Shown here piece by piece: positions 1 to 5,482 of a DNA stretch of 5,658 nucleotides. Positions within the stretch are counted from its first letter, which is position 1; the number at the start of each line of letters is the position of its first letter. Both the position numbers and the translations under genes were made by a program. Source of the DNA: Thermoflexia bacterium. Lineage in GTDB: Bacteria > Chloroflexota > Anaerolineae > B4-G1 > SLSP01. A model generated the notes under the pieces. The model was not told the origin of the DNA. It did no database searches and saw only the letters and a program-made list of their open reading frames with translations. The stretch spans positions 1 through 5,658 of the forward strand of contig JAUWHU010000214.1 of NCBI GenBank assembly GCA_030605705.1, written 5' to 3'.

Positions 1-1007
1 GCTGCGGCGTAGGCTTCGCGGATCAGGTCTACGCCGGCGAAGGCCATCACCAGCGCCAGGAGGCTGCTGCGGGGCAGGTGAAAGTTGGTGATCATGGCAT
101 CCACCACACGGAATTGGAAGCCCGGCGTGATGTAGAGGTCGGTGAAGCCCTCGTAAGGAGCGAGTGCGCGCCAGGGGCAGGTTCCGTCAGGGGCTTGCAA
201 CAGGCCGTGGCGCGCGGCGGTCTCCAACACGCGCATACTGGTCGTGCCCACGGCGATCACGCGCCGGCCCATCACTTTCGCCTGGTTGATCTGCGCCGCG
301 ACCTCCGGTGTGAGACGCGCCCACTCGCGGTGGATCTGGTGCGCCGCTAACGTCTCTTCCGTGATGGGGCGGAAGGTATCCAACCCCACATGCAGGGTGA
401 CGAAGGCGAACTGCACACCCTGGTCGCGCAGCGCGAGCATCAAGTCGGGAGTGAAGTGCAAGCCGGCGGTGGGAGCTGCCGCGCTCCCCGGCGTGCGCGA
501 ATAGATCGTCTGGTAGCGCTCCGGCTCGTCCAGCGGCTTGTGGATGTAGGGCGGCAGGGGGATGATGCCGATCTCGTCCAAATGCGGCTCCAGCGGTTCG
601 GAGAAGGCCAGTACCCGCGCGCCGCGCTCGCCGGTCTCCGTGATCTCGGCGGTGATGCCGGTAGGCTCCTCACCGCGCCACAAACGGATGCGAGTGCCAA
701 TGCGCGTGCGCGCGCCGCCCACCAGTGCGTGCCAACATCGCTCGTCTAAGGGGCGCAGCAACAGGAGCTCCACTTTGCCGCCCGTCGGCTCCTTGCGCCC
801 GAAGAGACGCGCCGGAATGACGCGGGTCTCATTCGCCACCAGCAGATCGCCGGGGCGCAGATACGCGCCGATGTCGTGGAAAATGCGGTGTTCCAGTTCT
901 CCTGTAGCGCGGTGGATGACTAAGAGCCGGGAGCTATCCCGTGGTTCCACCGCTTCTTGCGCGATGAGCTCTGTGGGGAGCGGGTAATCGAGTTCGGAGG
1001 TTTTCAT
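1..1007 (-). CDS. queA: S-adenosylmethionine:tRNA ribosyltransferase-isomerase QueA, 3' end cut by window edge
   Basis: QueA transfers and isomerises the ribosyl part of S-adenosylmethionine onto preQ1 at position 34 of GUN-anticodon tRNAs, giving epoxyqueuosine; it is cytoplasmic. The frame is open from an ATG at 1007 to the left edge, 335 codons with no stop. My translation shows family motifs along the whole length: NETRVIPARL (residues 59-68), IPLPPYIHKP (149-158), APTAGLHFT (178-186), HVGLDTF (206-212), GTTSMRVLE (254-262) and DAMITNFHLP followed by LALVMAFAG (303-325). Family members are about 335-360 residues, so probably only the last 10-25 are missing. A GTG lies directly before the ATG; I chose the ATG. 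The best Shine-Dalgarno is a weak AGGGGGG run (1017-1023), 9 nt upstream. The upstream gap carries an inserted-looking repeat (1007-1159) that may have separated queA from the hydrolase gene. No other queuosine gene is visible. Confidence 0.95.
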   Translation of the reverse strand, partial: MKTSELDYPLPTELIAQEAVEPRDSSRLLVIHRATGELEHRIFHDIGAYLRPGDLLVANETRVIPARLFGRKEPTGGKVELLLLRPLDERCWHALVGGARTRIGTRIRLWRGEEPTGITAEITETGERGARVLAFSEPLEPHLDEIGIIPLPPYIHKPLDEPERYQTIYSRTPGSAAAPTAGLHFTPDLMLALRDQGVQFAFVTLHVGLDTFRPITEETLAAHQIHREWARLTPEVAAQINQAKVMGRRVIAVGTTSMRVLETAARHGLLQAPDGTCPWRALAPYEGFTDLYITPGFQFRVVDAMITNFHLPRSSLLALVMAFAGVDLIREAYAA

Positions 1008-1159
1008 CACGAATGGCCCCCCTGAAAAAGTCGGCTCTTTGGGAATTCGCGTGGTCGAGTCAAAATTAACCACGGATTTCACGAATTAGCACGGAAAAAT
1101 AGAAAACTCTGTGTCCTCCGTGGTAAAATTCCTGGTTTTTTCAAAGACTCACGAATGGC
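1007..1159. repeat. Dispersed-repeat block bounded by 11-bp direct repeats, possible small insertion
   Basis: TCACGAATGGC occurs at 1007-1017 and again at 1149-1159. The DNA between is unlike its surroundings: AT-rich, with ACGG/ACGA units spaced 9-10 nt apart (from 1072, 1081 and 1091) and a CCGTGG unit near 1118. Its inner arms are inverted: AAAATTAACCACGGA (1062-1076) faces TCCGTGGTAAAATT (1117-1130). TGAAAAA near the left end (1023-1029) and TTTTTTCA near the right (1136-1143) are also roughly inverted. This looks like a small non-autonomous element with a target-site duplication, sitting between the hydrolase stop and the queA start. It carries no gene. The direct repeats could be coincidence, but in so small an interval that is unlikely. 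Confidence 0.5.
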
Positions 1160-1190
1160 GTCTGACGCTTTCCAGATTCCCGCGACTACT

Positions 1191-2516
1191 TCACTGGGGC
1201 AGCAAGACCTCGCGCAGCTCCGGCGCGTAGGCATCTAACAGCTCCGGGGTGATGGCGTTGCCTTTCGCGACAGCCGCGTAGAGGTCGGCGCTGGGACGCG
1301 GGGTGCGTTCCCCTGTCTCCGGGTCCAGGCCGATGAGGCCGAAACGCTGTGTCCAGCCGTCGGCCCACTCGAAGTTGTCCACCAGCGTCCAGTGATAGTA
1401 CCCTTGGATGGGGAAATTTCCCTGCAGCACTCGCCACAGCCGGTGCAGGTGCAGCAGCAGTGCGCGGGGGCGCTGGTCGTCGTCGCTGTCAGGGATGCCG
1501 TTTTCGGTGATGTAGATGGGGATTCCCAGGCGAGCCATACGTAGCAGCGCGCGCTCAAGACCCTCCGGGTAGAGTTCCCCGTAGCCGCCATCCAGGAGTT
1601 CGGCGTCTGGCGCGTGGGAGAGCCGCCCGTAAAGAGTGTCTCGCGCCCCGCAATCGAAGGAGACCAACGCGCGGGTGTAGTAGTTCAAGCCGATCCAGTC
1701 CAACGTGTGGTGCAAGGACCAGGCCGGGCCGAAACCCAACGGCAGAGTCCACCAACCTTTCCACACGGCATTGAGGATGCTGCGGTTGAAGCTCAGATCC
1801 AACCCCCCGGCCGCCAGCCGATCCAGGAGATTGCCGGGCTTGGCGGGATCGAAAATGTGCAGGTTGTGGGCCAATCCCACGCGGGCCGCGGGCTGGAGGC
1901 GATGAATCGTGCGATAAGCCACGCCGTGAGCCCGGAGAAGATGGCGCAGCACGATCCGCATAGCTTTGAAATCCTGTTGCCCCGGCGGGAAAAGCCCTTG
2001 CAGGTAGCCCATCACGGCGTAGACGTTCGGCTCGTTGATGGTACACCAGAGGGTCGTCTGTTCGCCCAATGCTCTGACGACGCGCTCCACGTAGCGATCA
2101 AAGTAGGCGATGGCCCCGATGTTCAGCCAGCCGCCTTGCTTTTCCAGCCAGAGCGGGTTGGAGAAGTGATGCAACGTGACCATTGGCTCCAGGCCACGTT
2201 CCAGCAGCCCCTGAAGCATCTCACGGTAACGTTCCAGCGCGTCCTCGTCGAACTTGCCGGGTTCAGGTTCCACGCGGCTCCACTCGATGGAGAGCCGCAG
2301 GGAGTTCAATCCTAATGCGGCGGCGCGATCAAAGTCCTCCTCGGCATGCTCCCACCAATCGCAGGCCCGGCCGGCCTGGTGCCCTTGCTTGATGCGCCCG
2401 GTTTCCTGTTCCCAGGCCGCCCACTGGTTATTTTCGTTGTTTCCCTCCACCTGGTGGGAGGACGTAGCGACGCCCCACTTGAAATCCGGTGGAAAAGTAT
2501 AGGTTGCATTGGGCAT
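1191..2516 (-). CDS. Glycoside hydrolase family 1, probable intracellular beta-glucosidase/beta-galactosidase
   Basis: Retaining beta-glycosidase of family GH1, 441 residues, a usual full length for bacterial members. The protein opens with FPPDFKWGVATSSHQVEG (residues 8-25), which holds the sugar-binding Gln22. TLHHFSNP (114-121) carries the conserved His117. TINEP (159-163) gives the acid/base Glu162, GLNYYT (276-281) the active-site Tyr, and ITENG (336-340) the nucleophile Glu338. HWTLVDNFEW (375-384) ends with the Glu-Trp pair that contacts the glycone in subsite -1. All catalytic positions are intact. There is no signal peptide or membrane segment, so it should act on imported oligosaccharides in the cytoplasm. 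The ATG at 2516 has AGGAG (2524-2528) 7 nt upstream. Substrate (glucoside, galactoside or fucoside) cannot be read from sequence. No transporter or regulator lies beside it in this window. Confidence 0.95.
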   Translation of the reverse strand: MPNATYTFPPDFKWGVATSSHQVEGNNENNQWAAWEQETGRIKQGHQAGRACDWWEHAEEDFDRAAALGLNSLRLSIEWSRVEPEPGKFDEDALERYREMLQGLLERGLEPMVTLHHFSNPLWLEKQGGWLNIGAIAYFDRYVERVVRALGEQTTLWCTINEPNVYAVMGYLQGLFPPGQQDFKAMRIVLRHLLRAHGVAYRTIHRLQPAARVGLAHNLHIFDPAKPGNLLDRLAAGGLDLSFNRSILNAVWKGWWTLPLGFGPAWSLHHTLDWIGLNYYTRALVSFDCGARDTLYGRLSHAPDAELLDGGYGELYPEGLERALLRMARLGIPIYITENGIPDSDDDQRPRALLLHLHRLWRVLQGNFPIQGYYHWTLVDNFEWADGWTQRFGLIGLDPETGERTPRPSADLYAAVAKGNAITPELLDAYAPELREVLLPQ

Positions 2517-2560
2517 GGTATTTCTCCTTGTGAGACGGTGATTGGTGACTGGGTGCGCCC

Positions 2561-2647
2561 CAGCATTTCAGCGTCTCAGCGTCTCAGCGTTTTAGCGACT
2601 TCGCGGTTATCCTTACGTCTACGACGGAACACGCAACACGAAATCCG
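2561..2647. repeat. Short-period tandem repeats (8-nt then 7-nt) in the gap between LOG and GH1 genes
   Basis: From 2561 to 2600 five consecutive 8-nt units read cagcattt, cagcgtct, cagcgtct, cagcgttt, tagcgact; the shared core is xAGCGxxT. Immediately after, 2627-2647 shows a looser 7-nt rhythm (gaacacg, caacacg, aaatccg). The block fills most of the 144-base gap and would be transcribed as leader for the hydrolase if that gene is cotranscribed with the LOG-like gene. The same 8-nt core recurs in three other places in this window, once in inverted orientation. I see no gene and no convincing promoter in the gap. Confidence 0.7.
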
Positions 2648-2660
2648 AATCTTCAGACCT

Positions 2661-3242
2661 CTAGCTGTGGCCGGTCTCTGACCGCGCCACAGATGGGGCT
2701 GGTAATCGGAGTAATCCATTCAAGCGTACCACGGCCTCATCCACCGTCTCCACCAGGGTGGGATACGCGAGCACGTTCCGCCCTATCTCGCTGTGCCGGC
2801 CCAGGCTCTGGACCAGCGGCGGCCATTGTTCCCCCACCAACAGCAGCGGCTTGACGGGCCGGTTCGTGTAGGCTGTGGTCTGCGCCACGTTCCAGGCGAG
2901 AATGACCTCGGCCAATGTCCCGATCCCGCCCCAGGTGGCGATGAAGGCGTCCCCTTCCTCTAACATCAGGCGGAGGCGCAGGTGCAAATCGGGAGTGTGA
3001 TGACTTTCGTGGAGCCAGTGGTTGGGACGGGCGTCGGGAAACTCGTCGGTGGTGTAGCCGATGACGTGCCCGCCGGCCTGGTAAGCCCCTTTGCTCACGG
3101 CGCCCATAACGGCGTCGTAGCCGCCGGTTCCGACGGCGTAACCCGCTACGGTCAACAAGCGTCCCAGCCGTTCGGCGGCAGCCAGATAACGCGGTTCCTG
3201 CGTGCGGGAGCTGCCGAAGACCACCACTAAAGGTTGAGACAT
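2661..3242 (-). CDS. LOG family (SLOG/lysine-decarboxylase-like fold) protein with divergent motif
   Basis: A 193-residue Rossmann-like protein of the LOG/YgdH/DprA superfamily. Some members hydrolyse nucleoside 5'-monophosphates to the base and ribose 5-phosphate, as in cytokinin activation. Visible features are the N-terminal strand and turn VVVFGSSR (6-13), GTGGYDAVMGAVSKGA (38-53) where the family has a Gly-rich loop, AGGHVIGYT (56-64), then RLRLMLEEGDAFIATWGGIGTLAEV (89-113) carrying the phosphate-loop signature GGxGTxxE with Glu112 and candidate Arg89/Arg91. Classical LOG enzymes have Pro-Gly-Gly here; this protein has Trp104-Gly-Gly. The first loop has GGY rather than GGG. The fold is secure, the exact activity is not. 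The C-terminal tail (about 180-193) is variable. The ATG at 3242 has AGGAG (3249-3253) 6 nt upstream. It may be read with degV, 111 nt upstream, but that gap is repeat-filled. Confidence 0.85.
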   Translation of the reverse strand: MSQPLVVVFGSSRTQEPRYLAAAERLGRLLTVAGYAVGTGGYDAVMGAVSKGAYQAGGHVIGYTTDEFPDARPNHWLHESHHTPDLHLRLRLMLEEGDAFIATWGGIGTLAEVILAWNVAQTTAYTNRPVKPLLLVGEQWPPLVQSLGRHSEIGRNVLAYPTLVETVDEAVVRLNGLLRLPAPSVARSETGHS

Positions 3243-3264
3243 CGTTTTCTCCTATGAAAGATCT

Positions 3265-3296
3265 CAACGCAGAGACGCAGAGGGCGCTGAGATTTT
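3265..3296. repeat. 8-nt periodic repeat fragment, inverted orientation relative to 2561-2600
   Basis: Units caacgcag, agacgcag, agggcgct and gagatttt run head to tail. Read on the minus strand the block contains ctcagcgc, cctctgcg and tctctgcg, the same xGCGxCT pattern seen at 2561-2600, 5210-5241 and 5565-5596. It lies 22 bases upstream of the LOG-like start codon, just outside its Shine-Dalgarno, so it would be part of that gene's leader. The rest of the 3243-3353 gap shows no clear promoter or terminator. Confidence 0.6.
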
Positions 3297-3353
3297 CGCA
3301 ATTTGTAATTCCAGGTTACCAATACTAGGGCCGGCACGGGCATACCTGCTCCT

Positions 3354-4193
3354 TTACATCTCCACCGGGCAAGCGGCCAGGCCGATGAAGCCGGGGCCGA
3401 CGTGCGAGCCGATCACCGGCCCGGTCTCGTGGACGAAGAAACTCGCACACGCGAAGTTTTGTTGGACCTGTTCCGCAAACGCGGCGGCATCCTCAGGACA
3501 CAGGATATGGGTGACGGCGGCGTGAATGGGGGCCGTCCCCACCCGCTTGCGGGTTTCCTTGATGATCTGTCGCAGACCACGTCTGCGGGTGCGCGCCAGG
3601 GTCAATCCTTCGATTTTGCCCTCGTTGAGGTACAGAATCGGGCGCACGTTCAGCATTGCGCCCAAGAACTTGGCCGCGCCGTTGATCCGGCCGCCCTTCA
3701 CCAGATAGTCCAGATTTTCCACCATGAAGATCGCGCTGTAATTTTGGAGGATCTGGTGGATGAGGGAGACGGCCGCAGCCCGGCTGGCGCCCTGCTCCAG
3801 GGCCTGCGCCGTAGCCTGCAAGACGAGCGCCAGCGCGCACGTTGTCACCTGCGAATCCACGACGGTGATGCGATCGGGAGCGACCTCCTGCGCGGCTATT
3901 TGAGCTACGAGGGATGTGCCGCTCAACCCCTCGGAGATGTGAATGGAGAGCACTTCATCCCCATTCTGGACAAGCTGTTCGTAGAGCCGGATGAATTCAC
4001 CGGGAGTCGGCTGGCTGGTGGTGGGGGCCTTCTCGACCCGCTCCAGTTCCTTGTAGAAGATTTCCGGCGAGATTTTATCCTCGTCTATGCTCTGGTTGCC
4101 TATGCTGACCTTGAGAGGAACGGTATGGATGCGCCAGCGTTCTAACATGGCCGGCGGTAAATAAGCTGTGGTATCCGTCACCAAGTGAATCAT
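3354..4193 (-). CDS. DegV family protein (FakB-type fatty-acid-binding protein)
   Basis: DegV/FakB proteins bind one fatty acid molecule; in FakAB systems they present it to the kinase FakA for phosphorylation before entry into phospholipid synthesis. The 279-residue length is typical. Family landmarks are all present: IHLVTDTTA at the N terminus (2-10), TSQPTPGEF (59-67) which contributes to the carboxylate site, SIHISEGLSGT (83-93), VVDSQVTT (111-118), LDYLVKGGRI (161-170), RPILYLNEGKI (184-194), ARTRRRG (200-206) and GPVIGSHVGPG (258-268), whose His is the conserved one near the head group. No signal peptide, so cytoplasmic. The ATG at 4193 has GGAGGG (4199-4204) 5 nt upstream. A strong promoter (4343-4370) and a terminator-like hairpin (4227-4248) precede it. 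No fakA partner gene is seen here, so a fatty-acid role is family inference. Confidence 0.93.
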   Translation of the reverse strand: MIHLVTDTTAYLPPAMLERWRIHTVPLKVSIGNQSIDEDKISPEIFYKELERVEKAPTTSQPTPGEFIRLYEQLVQNGDEVLSIHISEGLSGTSLVAQIAAQEVAPDRITVVDSQVTTCALALVLQATAQALEQGASRAAAVSLIHQILQNYSAIFMVENLDYLVKGGRINGAAKFLGAMLNVRPILYLNEGKIEGLTLARTRRRGLRQIIKETRKRVGTAPIHAAVTHILCPEDAAAFAEQVQQNFACASFFVHETGPVIGSHVGPGFIGLAACPVEM

Positions 4194-4336
4194 AAGTTCC
4201 CTCCGTACAAAATGAATATAAATAAAGCCCCGGATGGCGAACCGGGGCGTGTAGGGAAAGGGGAAAGCCAGGAATGATAATAATTTATAAAATTGGGTGG
4301 TATTTCCCCCGACCCCGCTGACGAAAAATAGTCGCT
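4194..4336 (-). promoter_or_regulatory. Predicted degV 5' leader, candidate attenuator
   Basis: If transcription starts about 7 nt after the -10 box, the degV mRNA has a leader of about 143 nt. It contains a terminator-like hairpin (4227-4248) whose T-rich tail ends shortly before the GGAGGG ribosome site. An upstream stretch GTCGGGG (minus strand, 4313 to 4307) can pair with CCCCGGT (4247 to 4241), seven pairs including two G-U wobbles. This would open the terminator stem, so the leader could switch between two folds. I do not recognise a named riboswitch or T-box. The two-state idea is inference from pairing alone. Confidence 0.35.
4212..4248 (-). terminator. Rho-independent terminator-like hairpin upstream of degV
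   Basis: On the minus strand GCCCCGG (4248-4242), an 8-nt loop, and CCGGGGC (4233-4227) form a perfect 7-bp GC stem, followed directly by TTTATTTATATTC (4226 down). There is no T-tract on the other side, so it works only in the minus direction. It lies 33 nt before the degV start and downstream of the predicted degV promoter. It therefore could either end lipoprotein-gene transcripts or attenuate degV. The T-tract is interrupted, so termination efficiency is uncertain. Confidence 0.6.
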
Positions 4337-4342
4337 GACTGC

Positions 4343-4370
4343 ATTATAGTGTATTTGAGGCAGATGACAA
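4343..4370 (-). promoter_or_regulatory. Sigma-70-type promoter for degV
   Basis: Minus-strand TTGTCA (4370-4365, one mismatch to TTGACA) and a perfect TATAAT (4348-4343) are separated by 16 nt. It points at degV, 150 nt downstream of the -10 box. The spacing and the exact -10 hexamer make this the best promoter in the window. Confidence 0.65.
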
Positions 4371-4509
4371 TAACCGGCGCGATTTTTTCGGGTGGTGAAA
4401 TTCTTGGTTTTTTCAGTAGTAGGTTGTCAACCGTAGTTTGATGGATAATTTCGCTTGCCGGCAGCCATTTTTATTCGTCAAATCAGCCTCGACAAAACAG
4501 TAGACTCAG
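4371..4509. other. AT-rich spacer downstream of the lipoprotein gene
   Basis: Together with the degV leader and promoter this makes a 316-base gap without a gene. Apart from the repeat at 4393-4415, I see only a minus-strand TTGACA (4430-4425) lacking a suitably spaced -10 box, and no hairpin with a T-tract following the lipoprotein stop codon. No coding potential is evident on either strand. Confidence 0.5.
4393..4415. repeat. Second copy of a 23-base dispersed repeat fragment
   Basis: This stretch matches 1121-1143 at 21 of 23 positions, the differences being at 4397 and 4404. It contains the run TTGGTTTTTTCA. The first copy lies at the right end of the insertion-like block upstream of queA; this copy lies between the lipoprotein and degV genes. 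Both copies have the same orientation relative to the genes. Confidence 0.6.
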
Positions 4510-4947
4510 TCACAAACTGAACTCAAGGTAATAAACTCTTTGACTGGTAGGATCGTACCAAAGAACCCAATAATAGTCGTTATCTTGATTGCTCTTCCAA
4601 TATGGCGTTAAATCCTCAATATCTGCCTCATTCCACCAGGGAAATTCATAGCTGATTCCTGTCCACGTTGTTTTCAATTCCTCCTGTCCCAAACCTAAGT
4701 CCGAAACGATTTTATCAACCGTTTCCTGGTTCGCCTGAAATCCAAGTTGATACGTTACGTCAGCCCCTAATTCATCGGCAAAATAATACAAATCGGATAC
4801 TGACGTTGGAACGGCGAAACCAAAATGACGTTCAAATCCTTTTTGGTTAGGCGAGGTATCGGGTTTATCATGGTCATAGTTGGTACAGGCAAGCAGACTC
4901 AAAACTATAGCCGCAATACTCATAAATCGGATTAGTATGGCTTTCAT
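4510..4947 (-). CDS. Small predicted lipoprotein of unknown function
   Basis: A 145-residue protein that I do not recognise. The N terminus is a classic lipoprotein signal: Met-Lys-Ala, Arg7, hydrophobic core to about residue 19, then lipobox Leu18-Leu19-Ala20-Cys21, so the mature protein should start at Cys21 and be membrane-anchored outside the cytoplasm. A short polar linker (22-36, rich in Asp, Pro and Lys) leads to a compact acidic domain rich in Tyr and Trp, with FGFAVPTSVSDLYYF (42-56), ETVDKIVSDLGL (74-85) and a Trp/Tyr-rich C terminus. A longer frame opens at 5115, but AGGAGG (4952-4957) four bases before the ATG at 4947 and the signal peptide fix this start. GC is about 43% over 4561-4920, far below its neighbours, suggesting horizontal or accessory origin. 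Its TGA is at 4510-4512. Confidence 0.8.
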   Translation of the reverse strand: MKAILIRFMSIAAIVLSLLACTNYDHDKPDTSPNQKGFERHFGFAVPTSVSDLYYFADELGADVTYQLGFQANQETVDKIVSDLGLGQEELKTTWTGISYEFPWWNEADIEDLTPYWKSNQDNDYYWVLWYDPTSQRVYYLEFSL

Positions 4948-4950
4948 TTG

Positions 4951-4957
4951 TCCTCCT
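4951..4957 (-). promoter_or_regulatory. Consensus Shine-Dalgarno that decides the lipoprotein start
   Basis: Minus-strand AGGAGGA is separated from the ATG at 4947 by only CAA (ACAA if AGGAGG is counted). The spacing is short but the match is perfect. It favours 4947 over the upstream ATG at 5115 and over the internal ATG at 4923. Confidence 0.75.
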
Positions 4958-5004
4958 AAAACCTGTGTGCGTAACGTGGGATCAGGTATTCGTCCGCATG
5001 GGTC

Positions 5005-5046
5005 GCCCCCGGGGAGCGCGAAGCCTACCCGGCGGGGTACGGGGGC
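5005..5046. repeat. GC-rich hairpin-forming repeat fragment upstream of the lipoprotein gene
   Basis: GCCCCCG (5005-5011) can pair with CGGGGGC (5040-5046) around a GC-rich 28-base interior. The piece GGGGAGCGCGAAGC (5011-5024) recurs with one change at 5471-5484, so it belongs to the repeat family of this region. No T-tract follows on either strand, so I do not call it a terminator. Confidence 0.4.
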
Positions 5047-5058
5047 TGGGAGCGGGTA

Positions 5059-5099
5059 TAGTAACGACTTCAGTCGCTGAACGACTAAAGTCGTTACTA
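5059..5099. repeat. 41-base palindromic repeat
   Basis: TAGTAACGACTT (5059-5070) is perfectly inverted at 5088-5099. After one C/A mismatch the stem continues with AGTCG (5072-5076) against CGACT (5082-5086), leaving a 5-base loop CTGAA. That makes 17 pairs with one mismatch. There is no flanking T-tract and no gene in it. It resembles short interspersed palindromes scattered in many bacterial genomes, which is family-level impression only. Confidence 0.65.
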
Positions 5100-5127
5100 C
5101 GGGCAAAATTGCCAATATCCAATATGG

Positions 5128-5296
5128 GCGACGTAGTGGCGAAATCCTTTTCGCGCAGCCAGAGCGCGCTTGGGAAATCGCAGCTACTTGCTACATAAAA
5201 CAAAAACCTTAGCGTCTTTGCGCCTTGGCGACTTTGCGTTAAAAAATCCGTGTTTATCCGTGAGAATCCGTGTCCCAAAGTCCGGCAAAGAGCGCG
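5128..5296. repeat. Direct repeat copy A (about 169 bases)
   Basis: Copy A matches copy B (5483-5650) at an offset of 355 over its whole length, shifting to 354 near the end through a single-base indel. 5196-5283 is nearly identical, with one early difference at 5210. Inside it are four 8-nt units (5210-5241: tagcgtct, ttgcgcct, tggcgact, ttgcgtta) and three 10-nt units beginning ATCCGTG (5246-5275). AGAGCGCGC occurs at both 5161-5169 and 5289-5297, bracketing a 128-base interior unit. Reading frames across it on the minus strand are repeat-derived. Confidence 0.8.
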
Positions 5297-5308
5297 CCTG
5301 AGAAAGCA

Positions 5309-5447
5309 TTGTCATTCCGAGCCAGGGCGACGCGCAGCGCGCGGAGCACGCCAGCGAGGAATCTCTAGCGTCTCTGAGAATTTTAGGGCGGAAGTGGCAG
5401 ATTCCTCGCAGGCGCGTCGCTAGCGCTCCGCTGGCTCGGAATGACAA
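5309..5447. repeat. 139-base imperfect palindrome between the two direct repeats
   Basis: The outer 17 bases TTGTCATTCCGAGCCAG (5309-5325) are perfectly inverted at 5431-5447. The inner 11 bases GCGAGGAATCT (5354-5364) are perfectly inverted at 5399-5409. The middle of each arm is GC-rich and less alike, and the loop spans 5365-5398. Ends that match better than the middle suggest a MITE-like or REP-like mobile or structural element. It has no coding capacity and no terminator T-tract. Confidence 0.75.
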
Positions 5448-5482
5448 CCGGTGGGGAGGGACGTAGGCCAGGGGAGCGGGAA

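Noticed and set aside
562..987. Plus-strand frames over the left edge
   Set aside because: Antisense to queA, which is unbroken through this stretch.
1158..1168. GCGTCTGACGC as a terminator stem after the GH1 gene
   Set aside because: The loop would be one base and there is no T-tract.
1614..2315. Long plus-strand frame (233 codons)
   Set aside because: It is antisense to the complete GH1 gene, has no family motif, and is a by-product of GC-rich codon use on the other strand.
3402..4145. Long plus-strand frame (247 codons)
   Set aside because: Antisense to degV, whose motifs are complete. No recognisable protein features.
4425..4430. Perfect minus-strand TTGACA as a -35 box
   Set aside because: No reasonable -10 hexamer lies 15-19 bases downstream. 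It is also part of a GGTTGTCAACC near-palindrome.
4948..5115. N-terminal extension of the lipoprotein gene starting at 5115
   Set aside because: It reads through a palindrome and a GC-rich repeat, would bury the lipoprotein signal inside the protein, and lacks the strong ribosome site found at 4951-4957.
5210..5275. Periodic repeats considered as a CRISPR array
   Set aside because: Units are only 8 or 10 bases and adjoin without spacers.
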